Origin: Stutzerimonas stutzeri
GTDB taxonomy: Bacteria; Pseudomonadota; Gammaproteobacteria; Pseudomonadales; Pseudomonadaceae
Direction of reading: 5' to 3'
DNA length: 64,000 nt
Assembly (NCBI RefSeq): GCF_009789555.1
Contig: NZ_CP046902.1
Span: 3,798,001-3,862,000, forward strand
The translations under genes and the position numbers were made by a program. The stretch's first letter is position 1. The number at the start of each line of letters is the position of its first letter. Under the pieces are notes generated by a model, which was not told where the DNA came from, searched no databases, and worked only from the letters and a program-made list of their open reading frames with translations. This document shows positions 8,843-17,514 of this stretch, one piece after another.

Positions 8843-9001
8843 CCGTAACATGTCAACGTTTTTCTAAGGCGAATTTGGCTTCAAAACCTCTGGACATCGT
8901 GCGCTGATCGTTCTAACAGAGACAACAGGCCGACCCGCAGCGTTCCTGCGAGCCTCGATGAGTCCCTCGTGCGCGAGGTCGCACGGAGGGGGTTGAGAGA
9001 C

Positions 9002-9067
9002 ATGTCGAAACGGCGCCAACACAAGCGCCTGAAATTGAAAAGCCGGTCAATGGACCGGCTTATTTAA
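9002..9067 (+). CDS. Possible 21-residue basic peptide ORF
   Basis: An ATG with a strong ribosome-binding sequence GGAGGGGG (8985-8992, nine bases upstream) opens a 21-codon frame, starting MSKRRQHKRLKLKSR and rich in Lys/Arg. Its last codons and stop fall inside the terminator stem at 9040-9061. It could be a real small protein, part of a small RNA, or chance. There is no homology I recognise and no clear promoter upstream. Confidence 0.2.
   Translation: MSKRRQHKRLKLKSRSMDRLI
9040..9061. terminator. Bidirectional rho-independent terminator after comEA
   Basis: A 9-bp perfect stem AAGCCGGTC / GACCGGCTT with a 4-base loop. On the minus strand it follows the comEA stop by about 25 bases and is followed by a T-rich tail (TTCAATTT). 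On the plus strand it is followed by ATTTAA, so it could also end a transcript from the DnaA-box region. Confidence 0.8.
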
Positions 9068-9086
9068 CGGACGGGCGTTGCGCCGG

Positions 9087-9404
9087 TCAGTTCAGGCTCA
9101 GTCTGGCTCGGTTCTTTTCCAGCGTTGCCGCCCCGATCCCGTTGACTTCCAGCAGTTCGTCCACCGAAGCGAACGGACCGTGGGCTTTTCGATATGCCAC
9201 GATCGCCTCGGCTTTGATGGCGCCGATTCCGATGAGCTCGCGGGTCAGGGTTTCAGCATCGGCCGAGTTCAGATCGACCACCGCCGCCTGGGCGACGACG
9301 GCCGTTTGTACTGAGCCAGCCGGCTCGGTTTCAGCTGCGTGACCATGAATGGAAATGCCGGTGAGCAGTGCGAAGGTCGTCGCACAGACGAAAGACTTAA
9401 TCAT
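9087..9404 (-). CDS. comEA: ComEA-family helix-hairpin-helix protein
   Basis: A 105-residue exported DNA-binding protein. A signal peptide (MIKSFVCATTFALLTGISI, cleavage near GHAAE) is followed by a tandem helix-hairpin-helix domain: VDLNSADAETLTRELIGIG then ELLEVNGIGAATLEKNR. ComEA homologues bind double-stranded DNA in the periplasm during natural transformation; members of the stutzeri group are known to be transformable. It stands alone, with its own candidate promoter and terminator. Confidence 0.88.
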   Translation of the reverse strand: MIKSFVCATTFALLTGISIHGHAAETEPAGSVQTAVVAQAAVVDLNSADAETLTRELIGIGAIKAEAIVAYRKAHGPFASVDELLEVNGIGAATLEKNRARLSLN

Positions 9405-9463
9405 TGTTCACTTCCCTATGAGTGTCGGACGAGCGACGCGGGACTCCATGCGCCGCACGCACA

Positions 9464-9491
9464 CTTTTAAGCGGCGCCAGAGGCAAGTCAA
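9464..9491 (-). promoter_or_regulatory. Candidate sigma-70 promoter of comEA
   Basis: Read on the minus strand: TTGACT (9491-9486), a 16-bp spacer, then TAAAAG (9469-9464). The -35 matches 5 of 6 and the -10 4 of 6 consensus bases. The predicted start lies about 50 bases before the comEA ATG. Confidence 0.4.
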
Positions 9492-9532
9492 ATCGGGACG
9501 ACCGTTCTGTGACCCATTGCCGACCGGACGGC

Positions 9533-10771
9533 TCAGCGCATGACGTTGAACAAGCTCAGACCGGCAATCTTCACGTAGCTCTGCTGCGCCGCCTCGAGGA
9601 CCACCGTTTGCATCGATAACCGGGACAGCGCTTCGGCGTAGTCAAGCTCGCGCAATTCGGCCTGGACGCCCTTGTTGACCAGCGCCACGTCCTCGTTATC
9701 CGTTTGGGTGGTTTCGATGACGTTCAGACGCGCCCCGATGTTCCCACGCGCCTCGTCGACACTGACGATGCCGTGGTCCAGGTTGGTCAGCGCGACAGCG
9801 ACGGCATCGCGCACGCCCGTGCTCCCGGTTCCGGGGTTCTCCAACGACATGCGAAGGTTCGCGATGGTGTCCAGGATGCCCTGTTTTTCCTGTCCGTTAC
9901 GCTCGAGGGTGAAGGTTTCCGTACCCGTCGGTACGCCATCGATATGGATCGTCATGCCGTTGAAGACGAGCTTGTCGCTCGCATCGTCCTTGTCATCCAG
10001 ACGGCCGTTGCCCAGCGCAACCGTTCCGCCCACCTCATAGATCTCATACGCCTTCGGGTCGGCGGAGTCCGAAAAGCGGACCTCGATTCCGTCAGCCGGG
10101 AAGTCGAAAGCGGCGAACGCCACCTCGTCCTCGATCAGCGGCGCTGACAACCTGACCGCGGGGGCCGTGATTGTCTCCGCAGCCGGGGTGGTCGACAGCC
10201 TGCCCGCGTTCGTTACGGCCTGGAAGACGGACTTGCCGTTATCGCTGATGGGAATGTTCAGCGAGCTGGCGATCTGCAGCTTGCGCTGGCCTTCATCTCC
10301 CGCGTAGCTGTAGCTTCCGTCCGCCGCGCGTACAAAAGGCTGCGTTTTGCCTTGAAACCCCGAAAACAGGTACTCACCCCGCGCGTTGCGCGTATTCATC
10401 AAGGACAGGAGTTCGTCCTCTCGCTCCGCCAGCTCGGCTGCGATGGCCTTGCGATCCTGCGGATCGAGCGAGCCATTGCCGGCACGCACGGCCAGTTCGC
10501 GGACGCGCTGAAGCACGGTGTTGACCGAGTTCAGCGTCACTTCCTCCTGGGTCAGGCTGTTTTTCGCGGCCGTCAGGTTGGAGTTGTACTGCCCCAGCAC
10601 ATTCTGCTGCTGTTCAAGTTGCAGCAGGCGTACCGAGGCAACCGGATCGTCCGCGGGGGTCAGGATGCGGTTTCCGGTACTGATCTGCTCCTGGGTACGC
10701 GTCGCATTGGCATAGTTTCGCTGGATGCCGGTCACGCCATTATTGAAGGCTTGCAAGGTCGAAATGCGCAT
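9533..10771 (-). CDS. flgL: Flagellar hook-filament junction protein FlgL
   Basis: A 412-residue structural protein, the second hook-associated protein that joins the hook to the flagellin filament. The N-terminus MRISTLQAFNNGVTGIQ, followed by TQEQISTGNRILTPADDPVAS, is the flagellin-like coiled-coil segment of FlgL, and the C-terminus (about residues 360-412, AEALSRLSMQTVVLEAAQQSY) is its partner. It is the last gene of flgFGHIJKL, 11 bp after flgK. Secreted without a cleaved signal through the flagellar export gate. Confidence 0.95.
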   Translation of the reverse strand: MRISTLQAFNNGVTGIQRNYANATRTQEQISTGNRILTPADDPVASVRLLQLEQQQNVLGQYNSNLTAAKNSLTQEEVTLNSVNTVLQRVRELAVRAGNGSLDPQDRKAIAAELAEREDELLSLMNTRNARGEYLFSGFQGKTQPFVRAADGSYSYAGDEGQRKLQIASSLNIPISDNGKSVFQAVTNAGRLSTTPAAETITAPAVRLSAPLIEDEVAFAAFDFPADGIEVRFSDSADPKAYEIYEVGGTVALGNGRLDDKDDASDKLVFNGMTIHIDGVPTGTETFTLERNGQEKQGILDTIANLRMSLENPGTGSTGVRDAVAVALTNLDHGIVSVDEARGNIGARLNVIETTQTDNEDVALVNKGVQAELRELDYAEALSRLSMQTVVLEAAQQSYVKIAGLSLFNVMR

Positions 10772-10782
10772 GGGCGGGCCTG

Positions 10783-12771
10783 TTACCTGAAGGTGCTGAT
10801 CAATGTATCGAACAAAGAGCGGGCAACTTGAATGATCTGTGCCGAGGCGTTGTAGTACTGCTCGAACTTGATCAGGTTGGCTGCTTCCTCATCGAGGTTG
10901 ACGGCTGACAGCGAATCGCGGTTGTCGGTCGCCTGCTTCAGAATCGCACCGGTCGCATCGCTGTCCATTCGCGCCTGGGCCGTCAAGGTCCCGACACGCT
11001 CGACGAGTTCGCCATAGCCGTCGGTGAAGCTCTTGCCCGAACCTGGCACGTTCGGGTCGGCCCCGAGCGTCTGTTTTGTCTGCAGGTCCACCATTTTCAG
11101 TGCGTTTCGGTTATCCGAAACGCCATTCTGGTTGAACCCGATCGTGAAGGTGTCGCCTTGCTGAGGCCGGCCACTGACAGTGAACGTGAAGCTGTGGCCG
11201 TCGATGGTGATGGCCAGCTCGTTGGTCTGCCCCGGCGTAAACACCGTCGGGTCGATCTGCGTCACCCCGGGACCGCTGATGGTGGGCGGACTTCCGCTGT
11301 TGTAGGTCAGGGTGATGTCGCCCGGTAGCGCGGCCTTGAGCGCATTCATGTCCACCGAATCGGACGTGTCCGGCTGACTGATGACGCCCGTACCGATGTT
11401 CTGTAGCCCGCTCTGCGCCCGGACCGGCGCGGCGAAGGCAAGCTGGTCAGCCTGGTCGAGCACGGTTTTGATGTCAGTCGCACCGCGCCTAGTCGGTTGC
11501 AGGGAGAACTTGTCGCCCGCCTGCGCCGTGCCGCTGATCTCGACAGTAAAGCCCTGATCCTTGCCAGCGTTGTCGGCAAAGCTCAAATACGCGGGAGGAC
11601 CCGCATGGGACGTGACGGTGATGGGCGCGGAGTCGCTCAAGCGCCTCGCGGTGTAATTGACGCCGTCGAACTCCAGCCGGTAATCACTGGCCGACAGGCT
11701 CGCGGTATCGGTGATCCTGAGCGACGCGTCGGCCGAGGAGGCATTGCCACTGAACGGCGTGGCCCGCAAGGCCATCAAGGCGGCCGTGTTGTAGTCACCG
11801 AAGAGCGCCGCACCGACCTCACCCTTCAGGTCGAGCCCCTGCGTCTGCTGTGCGTTGATCTGATCGCTTACCGCAAGCGCCAGCCTGCCGAGCGAATTCA
11901 TGGTCGAATCCAGGACTTCTTCGCGGTAACGGATCAGGCCGCCCAGCTCGCCACCCGAGATCTGCGAGGTGATGCCCTGGCGGGACCCTCCGCTGACGAA
12001 CTGTATTTCATGTCGATTGGGATCGCTCTGTCCCGGCACGACTTCCAGCCGGCTGACGCTGTTACCCACCACCAGCGGCTGTCCGGTGCCTACCGAGATA
12101 TTGAAACTGTTGTCGTCCTGCGGGACCACGGTCACGCCGATATAGGTGGAAAGCTGACGCACCGCCTCATCGCGCGCATCGAGCAGGTCATTGGGCTGCT
12201 TGCCGTTCGCGGATGCCGTTGCGATCGCCTGGTTGAGGCTGCCGATGGTGCCGGCCAGACGGTTGATCTGATCGGTCACCGCCGCCATCTGCTTGTTGGT
12301 GAAACTGTTCTGTTCGGTCAACCGGTCGGAAACCGTATTGAAACGACGCGCCAGCCCTTCCGCTTCGGCCAGCACCAACTGGCGCGCCGGTATATTGGAT
12401 GGATCTTCCGCAGCCGTTTGCAGTGCCGAAAAGAACTTCTGCAGCGAAGGCGTGATGCCCGTGGTGCTGCCGGCGAGCAGGGAGTCCAACTGGTCGATCT
12501 GACTTTTGTAGGCTTCGACATCGCTGCTCAGCGACGTGCTGCTGCGCAATTGGCTGGTCAGGAACTCACTGTAGGTCCGGCGAATCTCTACCAGCGTCGT
12601 GCCCGAGCCCACGTAACCTGCGCCGCTGAATTGCGGCACCCGGGTCGCCTGGGAGGCATCCTGCCGGCTGAAACCGGGCGTATTGACGTTGCTGATGTTA
12701 TGGCCGGTGATCGATAGCTGGCTCTTGCTCGCGCTCAGGCCCGACAGGCCGATATTCAGTAGGTCAGCCAT
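10783..12771 (-). CDS. flgK: Flagellar hook-associated protein FlgK
   Basis: A 662-residue hook-associated protein 1, which sits between hook and FlgL. The N-terminus has the flagellar rod/hook signature GLSGLSASKSQLSITGHNISNVNTPGFSRQ, and the C-terminus ends with the matching NLIKFEQYYNASAQIIQVARSLFDTLI helix. The central 350 residues are the variable exposed domain. Its ATG lies 2 bp after the flgJ stop, so the two are translated together. Confidence 0.96.
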   Translation of the reverse strand: MADLLNIGLSGLSASKSQLSITGHNISNVNTPGFSRQDASQATRVPQFSGAGYVGSGTTLVEIRRTYSEFLTSQLRSSTSLSSDVEAYKSQIDQLDSLLAGSTTGITPSLQKFFSALQTAAEDPSNIPARQLVLAEAEGLARRFNTVSDRLTEQNSFTNKQMAAVTDQINRLAGTIGSLNQAIATASANGKQPNDLLDARDEAVRQLSTYIGVTVVPQDDNSFNISVGTGQPLVVGNSVSRLEVVPGQSDPNRHEIQFVSGGSRQGITSQISGGELGGLIRYREEVLDSTMNSLGRLALAVSDQINAQQTQGLDLKGEVGAALFGDYNTAALMALRATPFSGNASSADASLRITDTASLSASDYRLEFDGVNYTARRLSDSAPITVTSHAGPPAYLSFADNAGKDQGFTVEISGTAQAGDKFSLQPTRRGATDIKTVLDQADQLAFAAPVRAQSGLQNIGTGVISQPDTSDSVDMNALKAALPGDITLTYNSGSPPTISGPGVTQIDPTVFTPGQTNELAITIDGHSFTFTVSGRPQQGDTFTIGFNQNGVSDNRNALKMVDLQTKQTLGADPNVPGSGKSFTDGYGELVERVGTLTAQARMDSDATGAILKQATDNRDSLSAVNLDEEAANLIKFEQYYNASAQIIQVARSLFDTLISTFR

Positions 12772-12773
12772 GA

Positions 12774-13976
12774 TTAGCCTCTCGTCCGCATGGCGGGCGC
12801 CGAACTGGCGTCGGCGATGGTTTGATAGGTCTGCACTTTGCGAGCGATCTGGTTGATCTTGCGCGCATACTGCGGATCGGTTGCATAGCCGGCCCGCTGC
12901 AGTTCGTTGACGAAGCGCTCCGAATCGCCAGACACGCTCGCCACCTGGATGGCCGACTGGTAACGGTCGTTGTTTTCCAGCAGCCGGACGTAATCGTTGA
13001 AGCTCTGCTCGAACGAGTCGTAGGCGCGAAAGCCCGCCACCTGTTTGGTCGCTTTGCCATCGACATATTCTGTGGTGGTGACTTTGGCGGACTCACCGCT
13101 CCAGCCATTGGCCTTGATGCCGAACAGGTTGTGACTGTTGCTGCCATCCTTCTGCCGAATCATCGACTTGCCCCAGCCGGTTTCCAGGGCGGCCTGCGCC
13201 ACCAGGAACCGCGGTTCAACACCAAGACGCTTCGCGGCTTTTTCTGCCATCGGCAACATGGTCGCGATAAATTCGGCCGGCGAGCTGAAACGTGTCTTGC
13301 TCGGTGCGGTCGGCTTCGTCGCCTCGACGCCATTGACGATGAGCGGTGCATCCGTGGGCGCGGCGAAAGCCGTTGCGGGCTTCCAGTCGATATTGACCAA
13401 TGGTTGCACGCCATCTGCGCTCGCTTGGCTAGCCGCTTGACCAGCCTGAGGGCTCGCTGGCGTGATATTCGCCTGCGCGCGCTCGGCAACCTTGCCTGGA
13501 AATGCCAATCGACGCTGATTGAGCAACTGAGCATCGTTGCGAGCCGGATCGACTTTGGCAACCGCCGCATTGGGATTGCTCGACCATTTGGCCCCGTCGG
13601 TCTGTGCAACCTGAGCGAACGGATTCGGCTTCTCGCTGGGCGCCTGTTGCTTGCTCAACTGACGAATCAGGACATCGGCCAGGCCAATCCCGCCACCTTC
13701 CTTGGACAACGTGACGGAAAGCTGCTGGTCGTGCATGTCCTGGTATTGCTTGCTGGCCGGGCTGTTGAGCGGATTATCCTGGGACAGGACTTCGGTGGCC
13801 GCGCGCATCGATTTGAGCATCTCGTTCATAAACAAGGACTCGAACTCCTGCGCGACCTTGCGCACGTTTTCCGCGCCGTCACGGTCCTTGCCCACCTTGA
13901 GCTGATTCAAGCGATTCAGATCCGAGTAGCTGCCGCTGTCGGGCGTGCGCCGACCCTGTCCCAGACGATTTTCCAT
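12774..13976 (-). CDS. flgJ: Flagellar rod cap and peptidoglycan hydrolase FlgJ
   Basis: A 400-residue bifunctional protein. The N-terminal rod-capping domain (about 25-115: KVAQEFESLFMNEMLKSMRAA, GGIGLADVLIRQL) guides rod assembly. A low-complexity linker (about 115-230) leads to a glucosaminidase/muramidase domain (about 230-390: VAQAALETGWGKS, NLFGIKANGWSGE, FRAYDSFEQSFNDYV) that opens a hole in peptidoglycan. The catalytic Glu in AALETGWG is present. It lies between flgI and flgK in the operon. Confidence 0.95.
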   Translation of the reverse strand: MENRLGQGRRTPDSGSYSDLNRLNQLKVGKDRDGAENVRKVAQEFESLFMNEMLKSMRAATEVLSQDNPLNSPASKQYQDMHDQQLSVTLSKEGGGIGLADVLIRQLSKQQAPSEKPNPFAQVAQTDGAKWSSNPNAAVAKVDPARNDAQLLNQRRLAFPGKVAERAQANITPASPQAGQAASQASADGVQPLVNIDWKPATAFAAPTDAPLIVNGVEATKPTAPSKTRFSSPAEFIATMLPMAEKAAKRLGVEPRFLVAQAALETGWGKSMIRQKDGSNSHNLFGIKANGWSGESAKVTTTEYVDGKATKQVAGFRAYDSFEQSFNDYVRLLENNDRYQSAIQVASVSGDSERFVNELQRAGYATDPQYARKINQIARKVQTYQTIADASSAPAMRTRG

Positions 13977-13986
13977 GTCCCGTTCC

Positions 13987-15090
13987 TCAGATCACGATCA
14001 GGTCGGCTTGTAACGCGCCGGCCTGCTTGAGCGCTTCGAGGATGGCCATCAGGTCGCTGGGCGCGGCGCCCACCTGATTCACCGCTCGCACGATCTCATC
14101 CAGCGTGGTGCCCGGGCCGAACTTGAACATCGGCTTGGCTTCCTGCTCCGCCTTGACCCGCGAGTTGGGTACGACCACCGTCTGGCCGTCGGACAGCGGA
14201 TTTGGCTGGCTGACCTGCGGGTCTTCTGAAATGGTCACCGTCAGGCTGCCATGGGTGACGGCAGCCGGCTGTACACGCACGTTCTGGCCGATCACGATGG
14301 TGCCGGTCCGCGAGTTGATGATCACCTTGGCGACCGCCTGGCCCACGTCGACTTCGAGGTTTTCCAGGATCGACAGGTAATCGACGCGCTGGCTCGGGTC
14401 CAGCGGCGCGGTGATGCTGATCGAGCCACCGTCCAACGCCTGGGCGACGCCTGGACCGAGCAGCTCGTTGATGTGATCGACGATGTTCTTGGCGGTGGTG
14501 AAGTCCGGTCGATTGAGGTTCATCGTCAGGGTCGTGCCCTGGTTGAACGCGCTCGGCACCGGCCGCTCGACAGTCGCCCCGTTCGGAATCCGGCCCGCCG
14601 ATGGAATGTTGACGGTGATTCGCGACCCGTCCGCCCCGCCAGCGTCGAATCCACCCACCACCAAGTTGCCCTGGGCGATCGCATAGACGTTGCCGTCGAT
14701 CCCCTTGAGCGGCGCCATCAGCAGGCTGCCGCCACGCAGGCTTTTCGCGTTACCGATCGAGGAGACGGTGATGTCGATGGTCTGGCCGGGCTTGGCGAAC
14801 GGCGGCAGTTCAGCGTGAATCGAAACCGCCGCGACGTTCTTCAACTGCACGTTGCCACCCGCCGGCACCTTGATGCCGAACTGGGCCATCATGTTGTTGA
14901 AGGTCTGCACGGTGAACGGCGTCTGGGTGGTCTGGTCGCCGCTGCCATTGAGCCCCACCACCAGCCCGTAGCCGATCAACTGGTTGCTACGGACCCCCTG
15001 GATGGTGGCGATGTCCTTGAGCCGCTCGGCATGCGCCGGAAAGGCTGCCAGGCAGAGCACGGCAATCATGATCGAGTTGAACAGTTTCAT
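13987..15090 (-). CDS. flgI: Flagellar P-ring protein FlgI
   Basis: A 367-residue periplasmic protein that forms the P-ring in the peptidoglycan layer. The ATG at 15090 gives a clean signal peptide (MKLFNSIMIAVLCLAAFPAHA) followed by the mature FlgI start ERLKDIATIQGVRSNQLIGY and the motif VVGLNGSGDQT. The frame stays open upstream to 15279, but that extension overlaps flgH and has no FlgI character. Length fits the family (about 365-370). Confidence 0.96.
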   Translation of the reverse strand: MKLFNSIMIAVLCLAAFPAHAERLKDIATIQGVRSNQLIGYGLVVGLNGSGDQTTQTPFTVQTFNNMMAQFGIKVPAGGNVQLKNVAAVSIHAELPPFAKPGQTIDITVSSIGNAKSLRGGSLLMAPLKGIDGNVYAIAQGNLVVGGFDAGGADGSRITVNIPSAGRIPNGATVERPVPSAFNQGTTLTMNLNRPDFTTAKNIVDHINELLGPGVAQALDGGSISITAPLDPSQRVDYLSILENLEVDVGQAVAKVIINSRTGTIVIGQNVRVQPAAVTHGSLTVTISEDPQVSQPNPLSDGQTVVVPNSRVKAEQEAKPMFKFGPGTTLDEIVRAVNQVGAAPSDLMAILEALKQAGALQADLIVI

Positions 15091-15100
15091 TGCCTGCACC

Positions 15101-15796
15101 TTAGAACGGCCACAACGGGCTGATGAAGAAACGGTCCAACCACCCCGGCTGGCTGGCGTCGGCGAAGGCGCCGGTGCCTGAGTATGTGATGCGGGCGTCA
15201 GCGATACGGGTCGAGGGAACCGTGTTATCGGTGGCGATATCGTCCGAACGCACCAGTCCGGCAATGCGCACCAGCTCATCGCCGGTATTGAGCGTCATCC
15301 ACTTCTCACCACGCACAGCCAGAATGCCGTTCGGCAGTACATCAGACACGGTGACGGTGATCGAACCGGACAGGCTGTTGCTCTGCCCCGCCTGGCCGGA
15401 ACCGGCGGTATCGCGTGACGCGTCGTACTCGGCGCCCAGGCTCATGCTGTTGCCGGTCAGCGGATTGGCCATCGACACAGCCCCGCCGAACAAGGACCCC
15501 AATCCGATGTTGGCGCTACTGTCCTTGGAAATCTTCGAATTGGAATTCTTGCTCGCCTGCGTCCTTTCGTTGAGCGTGATGGTGATGATGTCGCCGACGC
15601 GATAGGCCTTCCGGTCATCGTAGAGATTGGTCTCGAAACCCGCCTGGTAGATCGCACCGTTATTCTGCGCGGCCGGCAACGGCGTGCGTGGCAACACCGG
15701 CGCGTAGTAGGGATCGTTGGGCTTGGGCGCAGGCGCCACGCAGCCAACCAGGATCACCGCGGGGATCAGTGCAAGGACGTTCAGCAAGCGACGCAT
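15101..15796 (-). CDS. flgH: Flagellar L-ring lipoprotein FlgH
   Basis: A 231-residue outer-membrane lipoprotein forming the L-ring. The lipobox is VILVGC, with the lipidated Cys about 19 residues from the start. Conserved FlgH segments follow: YRVGDIITITLNERTQASKNS and GSITVTVSDVLPNGILAVRGEKWMTL is split across the middle domain, with a C-terminal ITYSGTGAFADASQPGWLDRF. The ATG is preferred over an in-frame GTG two codons upstream. Confidence 0.95.
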   Translation of the reverse strand: MRRLLNVLALIPAVILVGCVAPAPKPNDPYYAPVLPRTPLPAAQNNGAIYQAGFETNLYDDRKAYRVGDIITITLNERTQASKNSNSKISKDSSANIGLGSLFGGAVSMANPLTGNSMSLGAEYDASRDTAGSGQAGQSNSLSGSITVTVSDVLPNGILAVRGEKWMTLNTGDELVRIAGLVRSDDIATDNTVPSTRIADARITYSGTGAFADASQPGWLDRFFISPLWPF

Positions 15797-15821
15797 ATTC
15801 ACCTCAATCCAGCCGCTTCAC

Positions 15822-16607
15822 TTACAGCTGCTGGGTAACGAAGGACAGCATCTGGTCGGCCGTGGAGATGACTTTCGAGTTCATCTCGTAGGCGCGCTGG
15901 GTGGTGATCATGTTCACCAGCTCCTCGACCACGCTGACGTTGGAGTTTTCCAGGGTGTTCTGCAGCACCGTGCCCAGTCCGTTCAGGCCGGGTGTACTGA
16001 CCTGCGGCGCACCGCTCGCGGCGGTTTCCAGGAACAGGTTGCTGCCCATCGCCTGAAGGCCCGCCGGGTTGACGAAGTCCGCGGTCTGCAGGTTGCCGAT
16101 AATCTGCGGCGCGGGATTGCCGAGCGTGGTCACCGATACGGTGCCATCTTCGCCGACAGTAAAGGTCTGGGTTTCCGGCGGCACGACGATGGCCGGCTCC
16201 AGCGCGTAGCCATTGGAGGTCACGATCTGGCCGTCAGCGTTCAGATGGAAACTGCCGTCCCGGGAATAGGAAACGGTGCCATCGGGCAGCAGAACCTGAA
16301 AGAACCCGCGGCCGTTGATTGCCATGTCGAGCGGCTGCTCGGTGGTCTGCAGGCTGCCGGCGGTGAACTGCTTCTGCGTTCCGACGATACGCACACCGGT
16401 ACCCAGCTGTAGCCCGGAAGGCAACTCGCTGTCCTGAGTGGATTGGCCGCCCGGCTGCCGGCGGATCTGGTAAAGCAGATCCTGGAATTCGGCACGGTCC
16501 TTCTTGAAGCCCGTGGTGGATACGTTGGCCAGGTTGTTCGAAATGGTCGTCAGGTTCATGTCCTGGGCGGACAAACCGGTCTTACTTACCCACAGTGCTG
16601 GAAGCAT
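15822..16607 (-). CDS. flgG: Flagellar distal rod protein FlgG
   Basis: A 261-residue distal rod protein, the part of the drive shaft that passes through the P and L rings. It has the rod signature LTTISNNLANVSTTGFKK near the N-terminus, the middle-domain motif GRGFFQVLLPDGTVSYSRDG, and the C-terminal NVSVVEELVNMITTQRAYE helix. Length equals FlgG of other gammaproteobacteria (260-262). A strong ribosome-binding sequence GAGGAGAAG precedes the ATG. Confidence 0.97.
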   Translation of the reverse strand: MLPALWVSKTGLSAQDMNLTTISNNLANVSTTGFKKDRAEFQDLLYQIRRQPGGQSTQDSELPSGLQLGTGVRIVGTQKQFTAGSLQTTEQPLDMAINGRGFFQVLLPDGTVSYSRDGSFHLNADGQIVTSNGYALEPAIVVPPETQTFTVGEDGTVSVTTLGNPAPQIIGNLQTADFVNPAGLQAMGSNLFLETAASGAPQVSTPGLNGLGTVLQNTLENSNVSVVEELVNMITTQRAYEMNSKVISTADQMLSFVTQQL

Positions 16608-16652
16608 GTTCTTCTCCTCGTACGCCGGTATTCGGGCGCGACGCGTTGTTTA

Positions 16653-17393
16653 CTAGCTGATCTGCAAGACTCGGGCCGCAGCGGCACCGTCTTCTTCGGC
16701 GGTGCGCATCATTTTCACGTGCAGTTCGAACTGCCGGGACAAGGCCAGCATCGAGGTCATCTCGGCCACCGCATTGACGTTACTCGCCTCGAGAAAGCCC
16801 GACGTCACACGCACGGCGGCATCGGCTTCGACGGGCTGACCGTCTTTCATCCGGATAAGCCCGTCCGTGCCTTTCTCGAGCTGCTTCGGATCAGGGTTGA
16901 CCAGCTTGAGCCGGTCGACCGTCACCACCACGTTGGGGCCTTCGCCAAGCGCACGGATGCTGATCGACCCGTCGGCACCGATCTCGACCTTCTCTTCTGG
17001 CGGCACGGCAATCGGCCCGGCATTGCCGAGCACCGGCAAGCCGTCGCCGGTGCGGAGCATGCCGAGGGTGTCGATATTGAGGCTGCCGGTTCGCGCATAG
17101 GCCTCGCTGCCATCCGGCGCTTGCACCGCGATCCAGCCGTCACCCTCGACGGCCACGTCCAGGTCACGCCCGGTCTCCTGTAGCGTGCCGGCGCTGAAAT
17201 CGGTGCCGGGGCGCTCCGTCATGGCGTAGACGCGCGCCGGAAAACTGTCGCCGAAGACCTGCATCGATCGCGCCTGCTCGAAGTCGCGTCGAAAGCCGGT
17301 GGTCGAGATATTCGCCAGATTGTTGGCATGGGCCTGCTGGGCACGAGCGTTCTGGCTCGCCCCGGTCATGGCCACGTAGAGCATCTTGTCCAT
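16653..17393 (-). CDS. flgF: Flagellar proximal rod protein FlgF
   Basis: A 246-residue rod protein, first gene of flgFGHIJKL. Signature segments: AHANNLANISTTGFRRD near residue 25, GDGWIAVQAPDGSEAYAR in the middle, and VNAVAEMTSMLALSRQFELH at the C-terminus. GGAGG precedes the ATG. A sigma-54 promoter lies 52-67 bp upstream (17445-17460), so this operon is expressed separately from flgBCDE. Confidence 0.96.
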   Translation of the reverse strand: MDKMLYVAMTGASQNARAQQAHANNLANISTTGFRRDFEQARSMQVFGDSFPARVYAMTERPGTDFSAGTLQETGRDLDVAVEGDGWIAVQAPDGSEAYARTGSLNIDTLGMLRTGDGLPVLGNAGPIAVPPEEKVEIGADGSISIRALGEGPNVVVTVDRLKLVNPDPKQLEKGTDGLIRMKDGQPVEADAAVRVTSGFLEASNVNAVAEMTSMLALSRQFELHVKMMRTAEEDGAAAARVLQIS

Positions 17394-17444
17394 CGAACCT
17401 CCGAGACACGGGAATTGACGCTTACTGTTCTATTGCAGCTAGCT

Positions 17445-17460
17445 AGCAATGCGTGTGCCA
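17445..17460 (-). promoter_or_regulatory. Sigma-54 promoter of flgFGHIJKL
   Basis: On the minus strand the sequence is TGGCAC-ACGCA-TTGCT, a full match to the RpoN consensus TGGCAC-N5-TTGCW. The predicted start is about 17434, leaving a leader of about 40 bases to the flgF ATG. In P. aeruginosa this operon is RpoN-dependent. Confidence 0.9.
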
Positions 17461-17483
17461 AGGCGGCAAACCCTGATCAACCT

Positions 17484-17496
17484 GTTGATTTATAAG
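17484..17496. promoter_or_regulatory. Upstream motif shared with flgB promoter (possible activator site)
   Basis: GTTGATTTATAAG lies 24 bp upstream of the flgF sigma-54 promoter; GTTGATTAATAAG lies 13 bp upstream of the flgB promoter in the same orientation (12 of 13 identical). Here the motif also forms the right arm of a dyad, ATCAAC-CT-GTTGAT (17476-17489). A binding site for an RpoN activator such as FleR or FleQ is an inference. Confidence 0.4.
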
Positions 17497-17514
17497 AAAT
17501 AAACAAAACAAAAA

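Larger units (their letters stand above)
8597..9039. other. Non-coding region with a DnaA-box cluster and an IHF site
   Basis: No gene-length reading frame is credible here. The stretch contains two inverted consensus DnaA boxes (8640-8662), a perfect IHF consensus (8761-8773), a third DnaA box (8834-8842), an AT-rich tract between them (about 8735-8800) and small GC hairpins (about 8936-8978). The individual sites are listed separately. Confidence 0.6.

Noticed and set aside
11497..12717. Long open frame antisense to flgK
   Set aside because: Shadow of the high-GC flgK frame; no ribosome-binding sequence, low-complexity composition and no family features. Similar antisense frames over flgE, flgJ, oadA, lysC, alaS and btuB were rejected for the same reason.
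13987..15279. Longer form of FlgI starting at 15279
   Set aside because: The extra 63 residues overlap flgH, show no homology and would bury the signal peptide.
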